This document shows, one piece after another, positions 28,901 to 38,585 of a DNA stretch of 64,000 nt. Where the stretch lies: the NCBI RefSeq assembly GCF_900104305.1, contig NZ_FNJC01000002.1, forward strand, positions 620,001 to 684,000. Reading direction: 5' to 3'. The position numbers and the translations under genes were made by a program. The first letter of the stretch is position 1; the number at the start of each line of letters is the position of its first letter. The notes beneath the pieces were generated by a model. The model saw only the letters and a program-made list of their open reading frames with translations, did no database searches and had not been told where the DNA came from. Source of the stretch: Filomicrobium insigne. GTDB lineage: Bacteria > Pseudomonadota > Alphaproteobacteria > Rhizobiales > Hyphomicrobiaceae.

Positions 28901-29815
28901 CTATTCTGCAGCGCCGGCTTGCACCGCATCAGCAACGCCAACGCTTCCGACACGTGCCCGCTGCTGGTCACGCCGCGCGAGCATGCGCTGAACGAAATCA
29001 ACGGCACGCTCCATCACGATATCTCTCTGCCGATCGAGCGTAACCATATGGTAGCTGTCATCAAGCACGATCGTCTCGACGTATCCACCTAGATCTTTCT
29101 GCAAAACCAGTGTGTTAGAGAGGTTGCTCTGATCGTCGTGACGCGGATGGACGATGATCGCCGGAGCCGTGCACGCACCTAGGTTGCGCTTCACAGCCTT
29201 CACCAGTCGATGGAACTCCAACACCATCACGCCCGAACGCGCATAAGCCTGCTCGACGCCAGGACCCGAGCCCTTGAACGCCTCGATCATGAAATTGCGA
29301 ACGCGCTCATCCTTGATACCGTGCGGCTCGCGCTGCTTGAAACGGAACATCCGCGCAAACCAACGCTGCGTAACCAAGCGATAGAAATTGAAATACCAGG
29401 GAATAGCCCAGCCGTTCGGCCACAACGTCGGCGCAAACACGAGCAGGCCTTCCACTTCGTTAGACCGCTGCTGAGCAAGCCGCATCGCGACAATAGAGCC
29501 AGCCGAAAGCCCGCCAATAAGAACCGTATCGCACTTGGCCTTGAGCTCGTCGAAGGCCTTTTCGGCTTCCGCATACCAGTCCTGCCACCGCGAAAGGCTA
29601 AGCACGTCAGTACCATTCGCCATACCGGGAAGCATAGGGCAACTCACCGTGTAGCCGTTGCGCGCAATGCCCTGAGCTAAGAATTTAAGCTCCATGGGCG
29701 TCCCGCCGAGGCTATGGAACAACAGCACCCCGACTTTGCCGCCCCCGTAATGTATGCTGCTCAGATACCCTGTATTCTTCTTTTTGTTCATGCTTCTGTA
29801 CGCTTCCGCTGACAT
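28901..29815 (-). CDS. Alpha/beta hydrolase, carboxylesterase/monoacylglycerol lipase-like
   Basis: A 304-residue alpha/beta-hydrolase. The oxyanion stretch is HSLGGTPMEL, the nucleophile elbow is GGLSAGS with catalytic Ser, the acid is probably Asp in HPRHDDQSN and the catalytic His is in DDSYHMVTLDRQ, as in Est30-type carboxylesterases. No signal peptide, so the product is probably cytoplasmic. ATG at 29815 is used; a second ATG at 29791 would remove 8 residues. It probably cleaves short acyl esters; the natural substrate is unknown. Confidence 0.9.
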   Translation of the reverse strand: MSAEAYRSMNKKKNTGYLSSIHYGGGKVGVLLFHSLGGTPMELKFLAQGIARNGYTVSCPMLPGMANGTDVLSLSRWQDWYAEAEKAFDELKAKCDTVLIGGLSAGSIVAMRLAQQRSNEVEGLLVFAPTLWPNGWAIPWYFNFYRLVTQRWFARMFRFKQREPHGIKDERVRNFMIEAFKGSGPGVEQAYARSGVMVLEFHRLVKAVKRNLGACTAPAIIVHPRHDDQSNLSNTLVLQKDLGGYVETIVLDDSYHMVTLDRQRDIVMERAVDFVQRMLARRDQQRARVGSVGVADAVQAGAAE

Positions 29816-30842
29816 CCGAGCCGAGCTTTGTGTAGGCGATCTTTATCACTGCGAGCGTCGACCTTTAGCCGACACATGCTCCCGCGCGTGTAACCTACGG
29901 AACTGCCATAATGTATTGGCGTCCCCCGCTTGGCTCGGTGACTCTACCGAGAAGGTTTATTCCGCCGCTCTGGTCATCCCGCTCATCCCGACAACCTCAC
30001 CGCGACGAATACCCTCCTGCTAATTCGCAGGCTAAAACTCCCTCTGCTATCATTTGAGCTTTCCGGCGGCCTTATAAGACAAAGAATGTCATGGCACCGT
30101 TAATTGGCTTGTATGTCACCTACTGAACGAAACGTATCGCCTTGACGATAGGGCAACGTGACGCAATTGCGAATATCCAAAAATTGAAACGCGTAAAATG
30201 AATCTTTTCGTAATGTCATATCTATAAGGATACATTATCGATAACTTACGCAACGCATTTACGCCCTCTGTGTGCGGATTGACACATCTGTTGTCACGCT
30301 TCCGCCGTCCACGACCGCGGCACTTTCCGCAATATAATTGTGACTCCCGTATGACCGAATGCCCGCGACAATTCGGGTAAGCCGCTCGTTACGTCTTATC
30401 TCCACAATTGTGGCAATGCTGTAGATTCGTAGACGGACATCTGACATAGCTCGTCCATTGTGGCATATGCACAACACGAGACTAAGGTATGCGACATTTC
30501 CGTAGGCCGCGCAAAGACCTGAGCAAAGAGCCTCAGACGCGCCTAGAAATATGATGTTAAGGTTAATGTATCACCGTTGTGATCAGGGCCTTTCCACCTC
30601 CCTGGGTAGCGATGCCTCTCTCCGATCACAAATTTCTCATTATCGAAATTGCAAAACGCCCCCGGCACATTTCCATAACTTCACCGCGCTCTGCTCAAAA
30701 GTTCGCCATCTGAAAAATATGAAATCGTTGTCACTATTAACCACAAGCGCGCACGTTATAGTTACCGGAAATTGCGCAGCGCACTTCACACTGACTTGGT
30801 CGCGTGCGGATTTGGCAAAATTATCGAGCGGAGGTTGAATCG
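29816..30842. other. 1.0-kb non-coding stretch with small palindromes
   Basis: No ORF here has family resemblance, a ribosome-binding site and codon use like the neighbours. The part from about 30030 is A+T rich and contains a perfect 12-base palindrome and a repeated TTGTGGCA element (listed below). It may hold the promoter and leader of the downstream 602-residue membrane protein, or an untranslated RNA. Confidence 0.45.
30402..30465. repeat. Palindrome CCACAATTGTGG and repeated TTGTGGCA half-site
   Basis: CCACAATTGTGG at 30402-30413 is a perfect palindrome. TTGTGGCA occurs at 30408 and again about 50 bases later (30458), each followed closely by ATGC. It looks like paired binding sites for a dimeric regulator, but nothing else supports that. 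Confidence 0.4.
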
Positions 30843-32651
30843 TTGCTGCGCGCCTATCGTTTGCCGGTTTCCATACTTTTGAGCCTGACGCTTTCACTTG
30901 CGCCGGCTCTGGAGCCACTTCACGCCCAAACGTCAATCCCGCTGCCTGATATCGAAGCTTGCAAAGCTCAAGATGAGGAGGCCTTCCGATCCGCGATCAA
31001 GGCCGTCACGACAAGCGCCTTACGAACCAACCTTGGCACCGTCGACTACGACGCCCTTGTCGCCGAGCAATGGCGCAAGAACAACGTCAGTCAACTGATT
31101 GATGATCGCGTCGACATCGCTGTTGCTGAGGTCCGCGACGAGTCAAGCTGGGGCACACTGCTTAAGTCTCTCGCTTATAAAGAGCAGGCCCAGAAACTGG
31201 CAACTGAAGTCGCCGAACGCGTTTATCGCTCGGACGCAATGAAAACGGCTATCGCCGATCTCGCGACAGCCGTCGGCCTGGAAGTTGGTGGCCGCATCGA
31301 GCAAGCAACCCGCGACGCCTCCCAACCGGCATTGCAATGCCTGCAGAGCTATCTTGGGCCTCGCTACGGCGCAACGGTCAGCGCAATCGTTCGCGATGAT
31401 GCGCAAAGAGATTTCGCTGGAGCGTCGGACGCTGGGGGAGCCGATATATCGGCGGGTTCCATTTTACGCGAATCCAGCGCGGGCATCACTGGCGCAGCTA
31501 TTCTCCTTGTACGTCGACAACTCGCAAATCTCGCGCGGAGCGTTGGGCAGCGCATGGTCGGCAGTGTTCTGTCCCGCCTTGTCTCGGTTGTGGCGGGCGG
31601 CGTCGGCCTTGTCCTGATCGCGAAGGACTTATGGGATCTGCGTTACGGTGTCCTGCCGATCATCGCATCGGAAATGAAGTCGGATGCCAGCAAAGATCAG
31701 GTTCGCGCAGAATTGGCCAAGAGCCTAAGTGAGCAAATGCGCAGTCATGTCGACGAAATTGGCGCTGCGGCTGCTGACCGCGTCGTCGAGGTCTGGCGCG
31801 ATTTCCGCAGCGCGCACTTGAAAGCACTCGAACTCGCCGAAACCAATCAAGAATTTAGAACCTTCCTCGATAACGTCCGACAATCCGACCTTGGGCGTCT
31901 GGATGAAGTTGTCGGTCTCGTTCTGGCAAGTGAAGGCGAAACCGGGGTTCTCACGCGGCTGGAGAACGGCACTCTGAACGAAGCAATCACCAGTCTGCCA
32001 GAACCCGCGATGGAGATTGCGCGCGCTACACGCTCTCTTGAAACTGCTCTCAAGTGGTCGGCAGTGGCTGGAAACAACATCAGTGCCGTTGTCGAGTACG
32101 GTATCTATCAGCAAGCCAGTCCGGACTCGTTTTCCACCTACACGCTGCAACGCGTTCTCGCTCTGAAAGATCGTATCGCCATCGCCCGGCTCGCCGGTGT
32201 CAACCGCGACGCTCGCGAAATCTTATTAGAACTAGGCGACTCCTCTTTGCTTGGATTGTCACGGAGCCTCACCAGCGATGAACTGGCGACACTAAGCAGC
32301 TACCTTACCGGCCTGAAACGTGAACCCCGCGAACGCGTTTTGCGCGCCGTTGCGGCCTCACCGGCGAAAATGCAGGTTCTGGCGTCGGAAGGTGTGCGCA
32401 ATGCTGTCGTCGCAAGCTCCGATCAGAACGCAGCTGTAGAGATGATGCTGCGAAATGATACCTCCGTAGATCCCACCAAGGTTGCCTCCGATTTCAAACT
32501 CGTTTGGGATGGCCGCGTCAGCCCGTCCCTCCTCGTCAATAAACATCCCCTCTCATTGGGGGCATTGGCGGTCGCGTTGGTCATTCTTCTGTTGCTCCTC
32601 CGTCGCCTCTTCAGCGTGAGGCGACCATCGAAGATTGGCACCGACGCGTAG
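30843..32651 (+). CDS. Conserved-looking 602-residue exported membrane protein, unknown
   Basis: Start set at the TTG at 30843 because GGAGG lies 8 bases upstream and translation then opens with a good signal peptide (core about residues 6-22, ending LHAQ). The mature part is mainly helical and acidic/basic mixed, with one central hydrophobic segment (about residues 235-262, VVAGGVGLVLIAKDLWD) and a C-terminal membrane anchor (about 572-590) followed by a short basic tail. No domain I recognise. The layout suggests a large periplasmic helical protein anchored at both middle and end. A GTG at 30804 gives a longer, less likely form. Confidence 0.7.
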   Translation: MLRAYRLPVSILLSLTLSLAPALEPLHAQTSIPLPDIEACKAQDEEAFRSAIKAVTTSALRTNLGTVDYDALVAEQWRKNNVSQLIDDRVDIAVAEVRDESSWGTLLKSLAYKEQAQKLATEVAERVYRSDAMKTAIADLATAVGLEVGGRIEQATRDASQPALQCLQSYLGPRYGATVSAIVRDDAQRDFAGASDAGGADISAGSILRESSAGITGAAILLVRRQLANLARSVGQRMVGSVLSRLVSVVAGGVGLVLIAKDLWDLRYGVLPIIASEMKSDASKDQVRAELAKSLSEQMRSHVDEIGAAAADRVVEVWRDFRSAHLKALELAETNQEFRTFLDNVRQSDLGRLDEVVGLVLASEGETGVLTRLENGTLNEAITSLPEPAMEIARATRSLETALKWSAVAGNNISAVVEYGIYQQASPDSFSTYTLQRVLALKDRIAIARLAGVNRDAREILLELGDSSLLGLSRSLTSDELATLSSYLTGLKREPRERVLRAVAASPAKMQVLASEGVRNAVVASSDQNAAVEMMLRNDTSVDPTKVASDFKLVWDGRVSPSLLVNKHPLSLGALAVALVILLLLLRRLFSVRRPSKIGTDA

Positions 32652-32822
32652 CAAACAGAGGCAAGGCCTGACCTCAATTTTCAAAGATTGTGAGACCGTC
32701 AACAGAGGCGGATAGGCCACAGCGCATTGGTACGGTTTCATGCTAGAGCAGTCAGCCGAAGCGGATTTGCCCCGGCACATCCGCAAGAGGGACCGTAAAG
32801 ACTTGGGACGGGAGACTAAAAA

Positions 32823-32999
32823 ATGGGGCTTAAGGCACCGGGGATCATCACTTTTCTAATAGCGATTATTTTGACCGTCACTGTACTGATCATGAAGTTC
32901 TTTGACGCCAAGATTCCTTTTCTGGAGAATCGCGAGTTCTGGGTACTTTTGTTCTCCCACTTCCTCTTAATACTTGGGTGTTTGACACGTGGGCTGTAG
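32823..32999 (+). CDS. 58-residue two-helix membrane protein, unknown
   Basis: A short ORF with GGAG eight bases before its ATG. The product has two hydrophobic segments (about residues 8-24 and 39-54) joined by a short charged loop (KFFDAKIPFLENREF). I know of similar short two-helix proteins in Hyphomicrobiales without an assigned role. It lies 171 bases after the 602-residue membrane protein on the same strand. Confidence 0.65.
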   Translation: MGLKAPGIITFLIAIILTVTVLIMKFFDAKIPFLENREFWVLLFSHFLLILGCLTRGL

Positions 33000-33134
33000 C
33001 CACTAGCGTTGAATTTCTCAGCGACCCACAACCGACGGCTGTCCAACCCAGAATTTAGCTTTCTCATGTGCCCAACTGTCGCGCGGCACAATTTGGACTC
33101 GCCTCAACCTGCCCATCTGGGTGACGTTTCTCGT

Positions 33135-33353
33135 ATGAACCGGGAACCGTACACGTTGACAAATTTCGCTAATCGCATCCGAATGTCATCGCCTGGGATT
33201 GTAGCCGCCGTCGTTTTGACGGTGGCAGCCGCAGGTTTCCTCCTTGCAGCACTGATCGGTCGCGGTGGTGTTAACCCCGTAGCCGGTATGGTGCCCGTCG
33301 CGGATCAGCAGCAGACCGCTGGTCCAGTCGGCAACGACAGAACATCGCGTTGA
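33135..33353 (+). CDS. Possible 72-residue single-helix protein
   Basis: ATG at 33135 opens 72 codons with one strong hydrophobic segment (about residues 20-42) and a polar Gln/Pro tail. No ribosome-binding site is convincing and no family is recognised. Kept only because the single helix and codon pattern look biological. Confidence 0.35.
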   Translation: MNREPYTLTNFANRIRMSSPGIVAAVVLTVAAAGFLLAALIGRGGVNPVAGMVPVADQQQTAGPVGNDRTSR

Positions 33354-33396
33354 ATATAAATATACTCAGCGCGACGGCTTGAGCGGATATTTCCGC

Positions 33397-35241
33397 TCAG
33401 CCAGCCAACCGTTTTGCGCGGCATAGTCCGCGCACTGAATTACCCAGATAAACCGTATCGGCGTTTTCAAGATCTGGAAGGGCAAGCGGCGCTTCTACAG
33501 CCCGTCCGCTCGCGAGAAGTTCGGCGCGGAAGGTTCCTGGGAGGAGACCGGCCGACAATGGCGGCGTCAAAAGCTTTCCGTCACGCTCGATGAAGATGTT
33601 GGTGCGGCTCCCTTCGCAGAGCGCTCCATTCTCGTTGAAATACACCACCTCATCAGCGCCGCAGGCCGCGTTGTAGTCCGCCCACTCAGCATCATACAGT
33701 TCACGCCTTGTCGTCTTGTGATATAGGAACGCATTGGCGCTCGAAAGCCGCGTGGAAGAGATGACATAGCCCATCTCATAATCTGGACTTGCCACCGGCT
33801 GGTTTGAAACGGTGACCTTAACAATCCCGTCTTCCGAGAGCGTCAGCCTTACACGCAGGCGTTCATTCTCTCTCCCACTCAAAGCATTCGAAATTGCTGC
33901 ACGAACGGCTGCCGCATCATACACAAAACCGAAATAGGCGGCAGAACCCGCCAGCCGTGAAAAATGCCGGTCTTCGAGAACGATCCCTTCGCCTGGCTCA
34001 TAGAGCATCGTCTCAATCAGTTCGAAGGTCTTCGGCGGGTCCGTTAGAAACTTCATTTTCAGAAGGCATTCGTCATATTCGTGCCCACCCTGGGAGTCGA
34101 ATACAACCCCCGAACCGATACCCATTTCCCCGCGCCCATCACGCATCACAATCGGCGTCCGTATTGCAACGTTAAGCTGAGTGACACCGCCTGGCGCCAG
34201 ATATCCGAGCGCTCCGCAATAAACACCACGCGCCTCAGTCTCAAGCTCTGCGATCAACTCCATCGCACGGATCTTTGGCGCACCCGTGATCGATCCCGGC
34301 GGATAGATCGCACGCAAGAGCTGCTCCAAGCCAACGCCTTCCTTGAGCTGCGCCCGAATGCCCGACGTCATCTGATGGAGTGTCTTGAAGGTTTCAACGG
34401 TAAAAAGATCCGTCACCTCCACACTACCGATCTCAGATATGCGCCCGATATCATTACGCATAAGATCGACGATCATAAGGTTTTCGGCGCGTTGCTTAGA
34501 GTCAGTCGCGAGTTCTTTGCGCTTATACGCGTCGCCCTCAATCGTACCGGCGCGCGCCGCTGTTCCTTTCATAGGCCGCGTTTCGATAACGCGATCATGT
34601 TGCGCGATAAACAATTCCGGAGAAGCAGACAGCACCGTTACTTTGCCGGTGTCCACGATACCGGCAAACGCGACCCGCTGCTTCGCCCGCAGATCGCGAT
34701 AGAAGGTCAGAGGTGAACCATTGAGCTGAAAGCGAGATTTGAATGTTAGGTTGAGCTGATAGATATCACCAGCTCGGATCATCGCTTGAACCTTGGCGAA
34801 ACGAGCCTCGTATTCCTCTCGGCTCCAAGCCAAAGTCACCGAGCTAAATTCATGGCTTTCACTCCGCGTCGTCGTATCGAGCCATGCACCCACTTCAGCA
34901 CCAGACATGCGCCGGGGCGGATGGTATAGCCCGAACCACAGAAGCGGAACGTTGCGCTCCTTCGGCATGAGATGAGCGAGCTTGGGCTCCATGACGTAAC
35001 CAAGCTCGTAGGAGAAAAAGCCCGCGGCATGATAGCCCTGGGTGATCCCGGCTTCAATCCGCGCCAACGCCGCTGCGACCTCTTCCGGCGTTTCTGCACT
35101 GACGATTTCAATCGGGTCCGTAAACAGCAGCGACGGCTCTGCCGAACCGGAACTATTGTCCAGCAGCACAAACGCTTCCGACAGCGTCACGGCGTCGCTC
35201 GACGCCGGCGGACGCGGCAATTGGCGGTTCTGAGTGGTCAT
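33397..35241 (-). CDS. pabBC: Fused aminodeoxychorismate synthase I / aminodeoxychorismate lyase
   Basis: A 614-residue fusion for 4-aminobenzoate synthesis in the folate pathway. The N-terminal chorismate-binding domain (residues about 1-400) has the PMKGT motif with the catalytic K225, the MRNDIGR and YPPGSITGAPK motifs and a closing GIGSGVVFDSQGGHEYDE segment. The C-terminal PLP lyase domain (about 405-614) has K509 as probable Schiff-base lysine and the NENGALCEGSRTNIF motif. The two steps PabB and PabC are thus in one chain. Its ATG overlaps the stop of the GT39 gene. The stop lies in a 7-bp hairpin (33381-33398) without a T-run. Confidence 0.93.
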   Translation of the reverse strand: MTTQNRQLPRPPASSDAVTLSEAFVLLDNSSGSAEPSLLFTDPIEIVSAETPEEVAAALARIEAGITQGYHAAGFFSYELGYVMEPKLAHLMPKERNVPLLWFGLYHPPRRMSGAEVGAWLDTTTRSESHEFSSVTLAWSREEYEARFAKVQAMIRAGDIYQLNLTFKSRFQLNGSPLTFYRDLRAKQRVAFAGIVDTGKVTVLSASPELFIAQHDRVIETRPMKGTAARAGTIEGDAYKRKELATDSKQRAENLMIVDLMRNDIGRISEIGSVEVTDLFTVETFKTLHQMTSGIRAQLKEGVGLEQLLRAIYPPGSITGAPKIRAMELIAELETEARGVYCGALGYLAPGGVTQLNVAIRTPIVMRDGRGEMGIGSGVVFDSQGGHEYDECLLKMKFLTDPPKTFELIETMLYEPGEGIVLEDRHFSRLAGSAAYFGFVYDAAAVRAAISNALSGRENERLRVRLTLSEDGIVKVTVSNQPVASPDYEMGYVISSTRLSSANAFLYHKTTRRELYDAEWADYNAACGADEVVYFNENGALCEGSRTNIFIERDGKLLTPPLSAGLLPGTFRAELLASGRAVEAPLALPDLENADTVYLGNSVRGLCRAKRLAG

Positions 35242-36728
35242 TCGTGAATATAACCCGTGAGTGCGAAGAACGACACGCGTCGGCTAGCTGCCGGCCCTGC
35301 GGGAATATCCTGCTGGCCGAGTGGCACCGAGGTTTCGAAAGATCGGATCACGGAACTCCTTTCGCCAACTGTACTCACCAACAGCACTGGGCCGTCACTG
35401 CCGGTGAAGGGCTGCATCAATTCAAAGTGGTCTCGGGGCCGCCCGCCTCCGCGCCATGCACGGATCGGTGTCGGATCATTACGCATATAGTAAAGCAGTT
35501 CCGCCGTTACGGGCCTGTCGTCGGTTATCACCGTGCTAAACGGCTGTCCACGCTCTCGCGCCTCCTGAAGTTTAGCTTGCGTCGCTTTGGCGATCTCTTC
35601 CCAGCCCAAAGTCCGCGCAAAAGGATCGGCTCCAATCGGCGGCGTAAGACGTCCCGCAGCGGCAACACCCACGACAAGCACCACCACCATAGCGATATGC
35701 ACGCCGAACGAAGTCTTAAGCCAAATCCACGCGGCATCCCGCATCATCGTCGCCACCACCAGAACGCACGCTGCGACATACGCGACCGCCGCCCAATTCG
35801 CATGCGCGCGCGACAAGAACGCCTGAAGCGTGATGATTGCAATCAATGGCAGAGAAAACGCCAACAGCAGCCGATCAGCATCCGGTAGCCGCTGCCGACA
35901 CGCGCGCCAGGTAATGATAAGGAGCCCAGCAAACAAAATCGGACCGAAAACGCCGAACTGCGCGCCAAAGAACTCTGCCGCCTTATCGGGATGGAAGAGT
36001 GCCCCACCCCACTTGGCGTTGTCGGCCGTATGCGAAAACGTCGCGAACTTATGGTCAAGATTCCAAACGAGGTTCGGCACGATCATAAGTACGCCGAGCC
36101 CCAGCCCCACGTAGAGCCGCGCATCCCGCAGCAAATCCCGCCGGGCGGGCGTCATAACAAGATAAACCGCCAGACAAACGATGAACCAAGCCATCGCATA
36201 CTTGGCGTTGAGACCCAATCCGAAGGCAAGACCGAAGAGAAGTGCCGGCCACCAGCCTGGTCCCTGCACCATCCGTACAAACGCACCAAGCGCCAGGGCC
36301 CAAAACAGCAGCAGCGGAACATCGGTCGAGATGATACCGGCCGAAACCGACACACCGGGGAGCGTGGCATAGGCCAAACCGGCCACAACGCCGACCTTAT
36401 AATCATAAAGCTGCTGACCAATCCAAAACACTGCAACGGCTGTAGCCGTGTGCAGGAAGGGTGAAGGCAGCCGAATACAGAATTCGGAAAGACCACAACT
36501 ATCGGTGGATAACCGGATCAGCCAAGCGATCAATGGCGGCTTGGAATAATAGCCAAACGCGGGCTCGAGACTCCAATACCAATACTGTGCTTCATCGAAA
36601 AACAGGTCCGTCCCATTGACAGCAAGCGCCAGGATGCGCACGACGAGCAGTGCGAGCAGTGCCGCGGCAAAGGCGCCGAGCCACGCCCGCTCCTGCAGGT
36701 TCTGAGACGTCCCGGCAATTTGGCTCAT
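35238..36728 (-). CDS. ArnT-like GT39/GT83 membrane glycosyltransferase
   Basis: A 496-residue polytopic enzyme from the ATG at 36728, which has AGGGA upstream; the longer reading to 36950 would cross the divergent gene and is rejected. The first periplasmic loop carries the catalytic acid pair in DLFFDEAQYWYWS, and the YYSKPPLIAWLIRL stretch is typical of GT39 PMT-like transferases. About 11 hydrophobic helices precede a C-terminal periplasmic domain. It transfers a sugar from a polyprenyl-phosphate carrier to an envelope acceptor, probably lipid A or core. The two divergent genes could supply the carrier-linked sugar. Confidence 0.88.
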   Translation of the reverse strand: MSQIAGTSQNLQERAWLGAFAAALLALLVVRILALAVNGTDLFFDEAQYWYWSLEPAFGYYSKPPLIAWLIRLSTDSCGLSEFCIRLPSPFLHTATAVAVFWIGQQLYDYKVGVVAGLAYATLPGVSVSAGIISTDVPLLLFWALALGAFVRMVQGPGWWPALLFGLAFGLGLNAKYAMAWFIVCLAVYLVMTPARRDLLRDARLYVGLGLGVLMIVPNLVWNLDHKFATFSHTADNAKWGGALFHPDKAAEFFGAQFGVFGPILFAGLLIITWRACRQRLPDADRLLLAFSLPLIAIITLQAFLSRAHANWAAVAYVAACVLVVATMMRDAAWIWLKTSFGVHIAMVVVLVVGVAAAGRLTPPIGADPFARTLGWEEIAKATQAKLQEARERGQPFSTVITDDRPVTAELLYYMRNDPTPIRAWRGGGRPRDHFELMQPFTGSDGPVLLVSTVGERSSVIRSFETSVPLGQQDIPAGPAASRRVSFFALTGYIHE

Positions 36729-36903
36729 GCGTATTAGTCCCTGCATTCTATGGCCCAACGGGGGTTGTGTCGTCAGCCGGCGGCAGCAAGCCTCAATCGC
36801 GGGCGATTTGCAAGGTTGAGGCGGACTTAAGCCCGCTGATATTGTAGCGTCCGCCGAGAATCCTCCGCCGCCAGGCCCTAAGGCCGGCCGACAAGGAGCC
36901 CGA

Positions 36904-37713
36904 ATGCGTATTTCCGTCGTTATCCCGGCGTTGAACGAGGCCGGTAACATCGGCCGGTTGGTCGCTGAAACTTACGAACATGTGCCGGCCGAAATGCTGG
37001 CTGAAGTCATCGTGATCGACGACGGCAGCGACGATGCCACCCCTGACGAACTAAGAGATATGATCGCAGCCGGTTCCTACCCAGGCCTGCGTTTGCTACG
37101 TCACGAAGGCCGTTGCGGCCAATCAACCGCTTTACGCAGCGGAATCCTTGCCGCCACCAGCCCAGTCATTGCGACAATGGACGGTGATGGCCAGAATGAC
37201 CCGCGTGATATTCCTCGCATGGTGGGCCGCCTCGCCGCGCCGGGTACAGAAGGACCCGCCCTGGTCAACGGCTGGCGTACCAATCGGCAGGCCGAAGGCT
37301 CAAAGCGGTGGGCGTCGGTCGCAGCAAATCGGATCCGTGATTGGGTTTTACGCGACGAATGCCCCGATACCGGTTGCGGCATTAAAGTCTACTGGCGCGA
37401 GGCATTCTTACGGCTTCCATTCTTCACGAGCATGCACCGCTACTTACCGGCGTTGTTCCAGACCTACGGCCACAAGGTTGTCTATGAGCCCGTCAACGAC
37501 AGACCCCGCCAAGTCGGCATCTCGAAATATTCGAACATCGGCCGCGCCATAATCGGCCTGTACGATCTGTTCGGCGTAAGTTGGCTACGCCGCCGCACGC
37601 GCGTACCAAACATTATTGAAGCCCTGCCATCAGACCGCCGCAATGCGGGCGTCGCTCAGTTAGGGCACGAGACAGCCGCTCCAAGCGTTGGAACGGCGGC
37701 ACGCACTCAATAA
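36904..37713 (+). CDS. GT2 polyprenyl-phosphate sugar synthase (DPM1/ArnC/RgtE-like)
   Basis: A 269-residue family-2 glycosyltransferase with the N-terminal nucleotide-binding strand SVVIPALNEAGNI, the acid VIDDGSDDAT and the metal-binding motif DGDGQNDP. The DTGCGIKVYWREAF segment fits the DPM1 type. It has no C-terminal membrane pair, so it is a soluble or peripheral synthase that loads a sugar onto a polyprenyl phosphate on the cytoplasmic face. It is followed at 62 bases by the LAB_N gene and divergent from the GT39 gene. Confidence 0.9.
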   Translation: MRISVVIPALNEAGNIGRLVAETYEHVPAEMLAEVIVIDDGSDDATPDELRDMIAAGSYPGLRLLRHEGRCGQSTALRSGILAATSPVIATMDGDGQNDPRDIPRMVGRLAAPGTEGPALVNGWRTNRQAEGSKRWASVAANRIRDWVLRDECPDTGCGIKVYWREAFLRLPFFTSMHRYLPALFQTYGHKVVYEPVNDRPRQVGISKYSNIGRAIIGLYDLFGVSWLRRRTRVPNIIEALPSDRRNAGVAQLGHETAAPSVGTAARTQ

Positions 37714-37775
37714 TCCGGCTTGGGGCACATCCGAACCAAGTCTGCGATTCTTGAGAATTTGAGGGCATCCAGCCA

Positions 37776-38156
37776 ATGGAATTTTTAGCCACTGCCGCAA
37801 TTAAGCTGGCTGATTGGTGGTCCGCCACCCCAACGGCCGAAATTATCTGGCTTGTAATTGGGTTCTCCGCTCAGCTCATGTTTTCCATGCGCTTCATCGT
37901 GCAGTGGATTGCGAGTGAGCGCGCACGCCGCTCCATCGTACCCGAGACCTTCTGGTATTTTTCATTCGTAGGCGGCGCAATGCTGTTCGCATACGCCATT
38001 TACCGCGTCGACCCGGTCTTCATCCTTGGCCAGGGCACAGGACTTCTGATCTACGCACGCAACATATACTTCATCTCAGCTCACAAGAAGGAAACCGCGG
38101 CCGCTGAAGCGGGGCCGTCACGCGCGTCCGATCCCACCAATATCCCCGCCGAATAA
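37776..38156 (+). CDS. Small membrane protein with lipid A biosynthesis N-terminal (LAB_N) domain
   Basis: A 126-residue protein with three hydrophobic segments (about residues 22-42, 60-78 and 84-103) and the LAB_N motif FSAQLMFSMRFIVQWI followed by ERARRSIVPETFWYFS. This domain often sits beside a GT2 and a GT39 gene and is thought to help present or flip the lipid-linked sugar, as proposed for RgtF. A hydrophilic tail ends the protein. No gene is seen in the 294 bases between it and the tRNA. Confidence 0.87.
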   Translation: MEFLATAAIKLADWWSATPTAEIIWLVIGFSAQLMFSMRFIVQWIASERARRSIVPETFWYFSFVGGAMLFAYAIYRVDPVFILGQGTGLLIYARNIYFISAHKKETAAAEAGPSRASDPTNIPAE

Positions 38157-38450
38157 CGGCGAACCGATAAAGGATTGCTCTGCGCACGGCACATTGGGCC
38201 GATACAAAAAGCGATGCGAAATCCGTTTCGTTGGGTTCAAGCAACAAAGCCGCACATAAGGGGCTTCACAATCTGCCAGAATGTGCTACATGACCACTCC
38301 CGGTGCCGCTACGACGTGTTCGGCACCTGCCTTGCAGTTCATAGCGTAATGACCCACATGAAGGCTTAAGCAAGGCTCCTTCGCATCAGTCCCGGCACTT
38401 CATTTGTGAAGCTCGCCTTGGCGCGCAAAGGTCGGGATATTGATTGGTGA

Positions 38451-38527
<77 letters not shown>

Positions 38528-38559
38528 ACAATTTCAGCATGATTTCAGCAAGTTAAGAG

Positions 38560-38585
38560 AGCCCGGCACGAGCCGGGCTTTCTTG
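38560..38585 (+). terminator. Rho-independent terminator of the tRNA-fMet gene
   Basis: Perfect 8-bp stem AGCCCGGC / GCCGGGCT around an ACGA loop, followed by TTCTT, 33 bases after the tRNA 3' end. Confidence 0.9.

Noticed and set aside
30259-30477. Minus-strand 72-codon ORF in the long intergenic region
   Set aside because: No ribosome-binding site, no family, and it spans the palindromes; better read as non-coding.
33381-33398. Terminator after pabBC
   Set aside because: The hairpin is only 7 bp, has no T-run on the minus strand and includes the stop codon, so it is not called.
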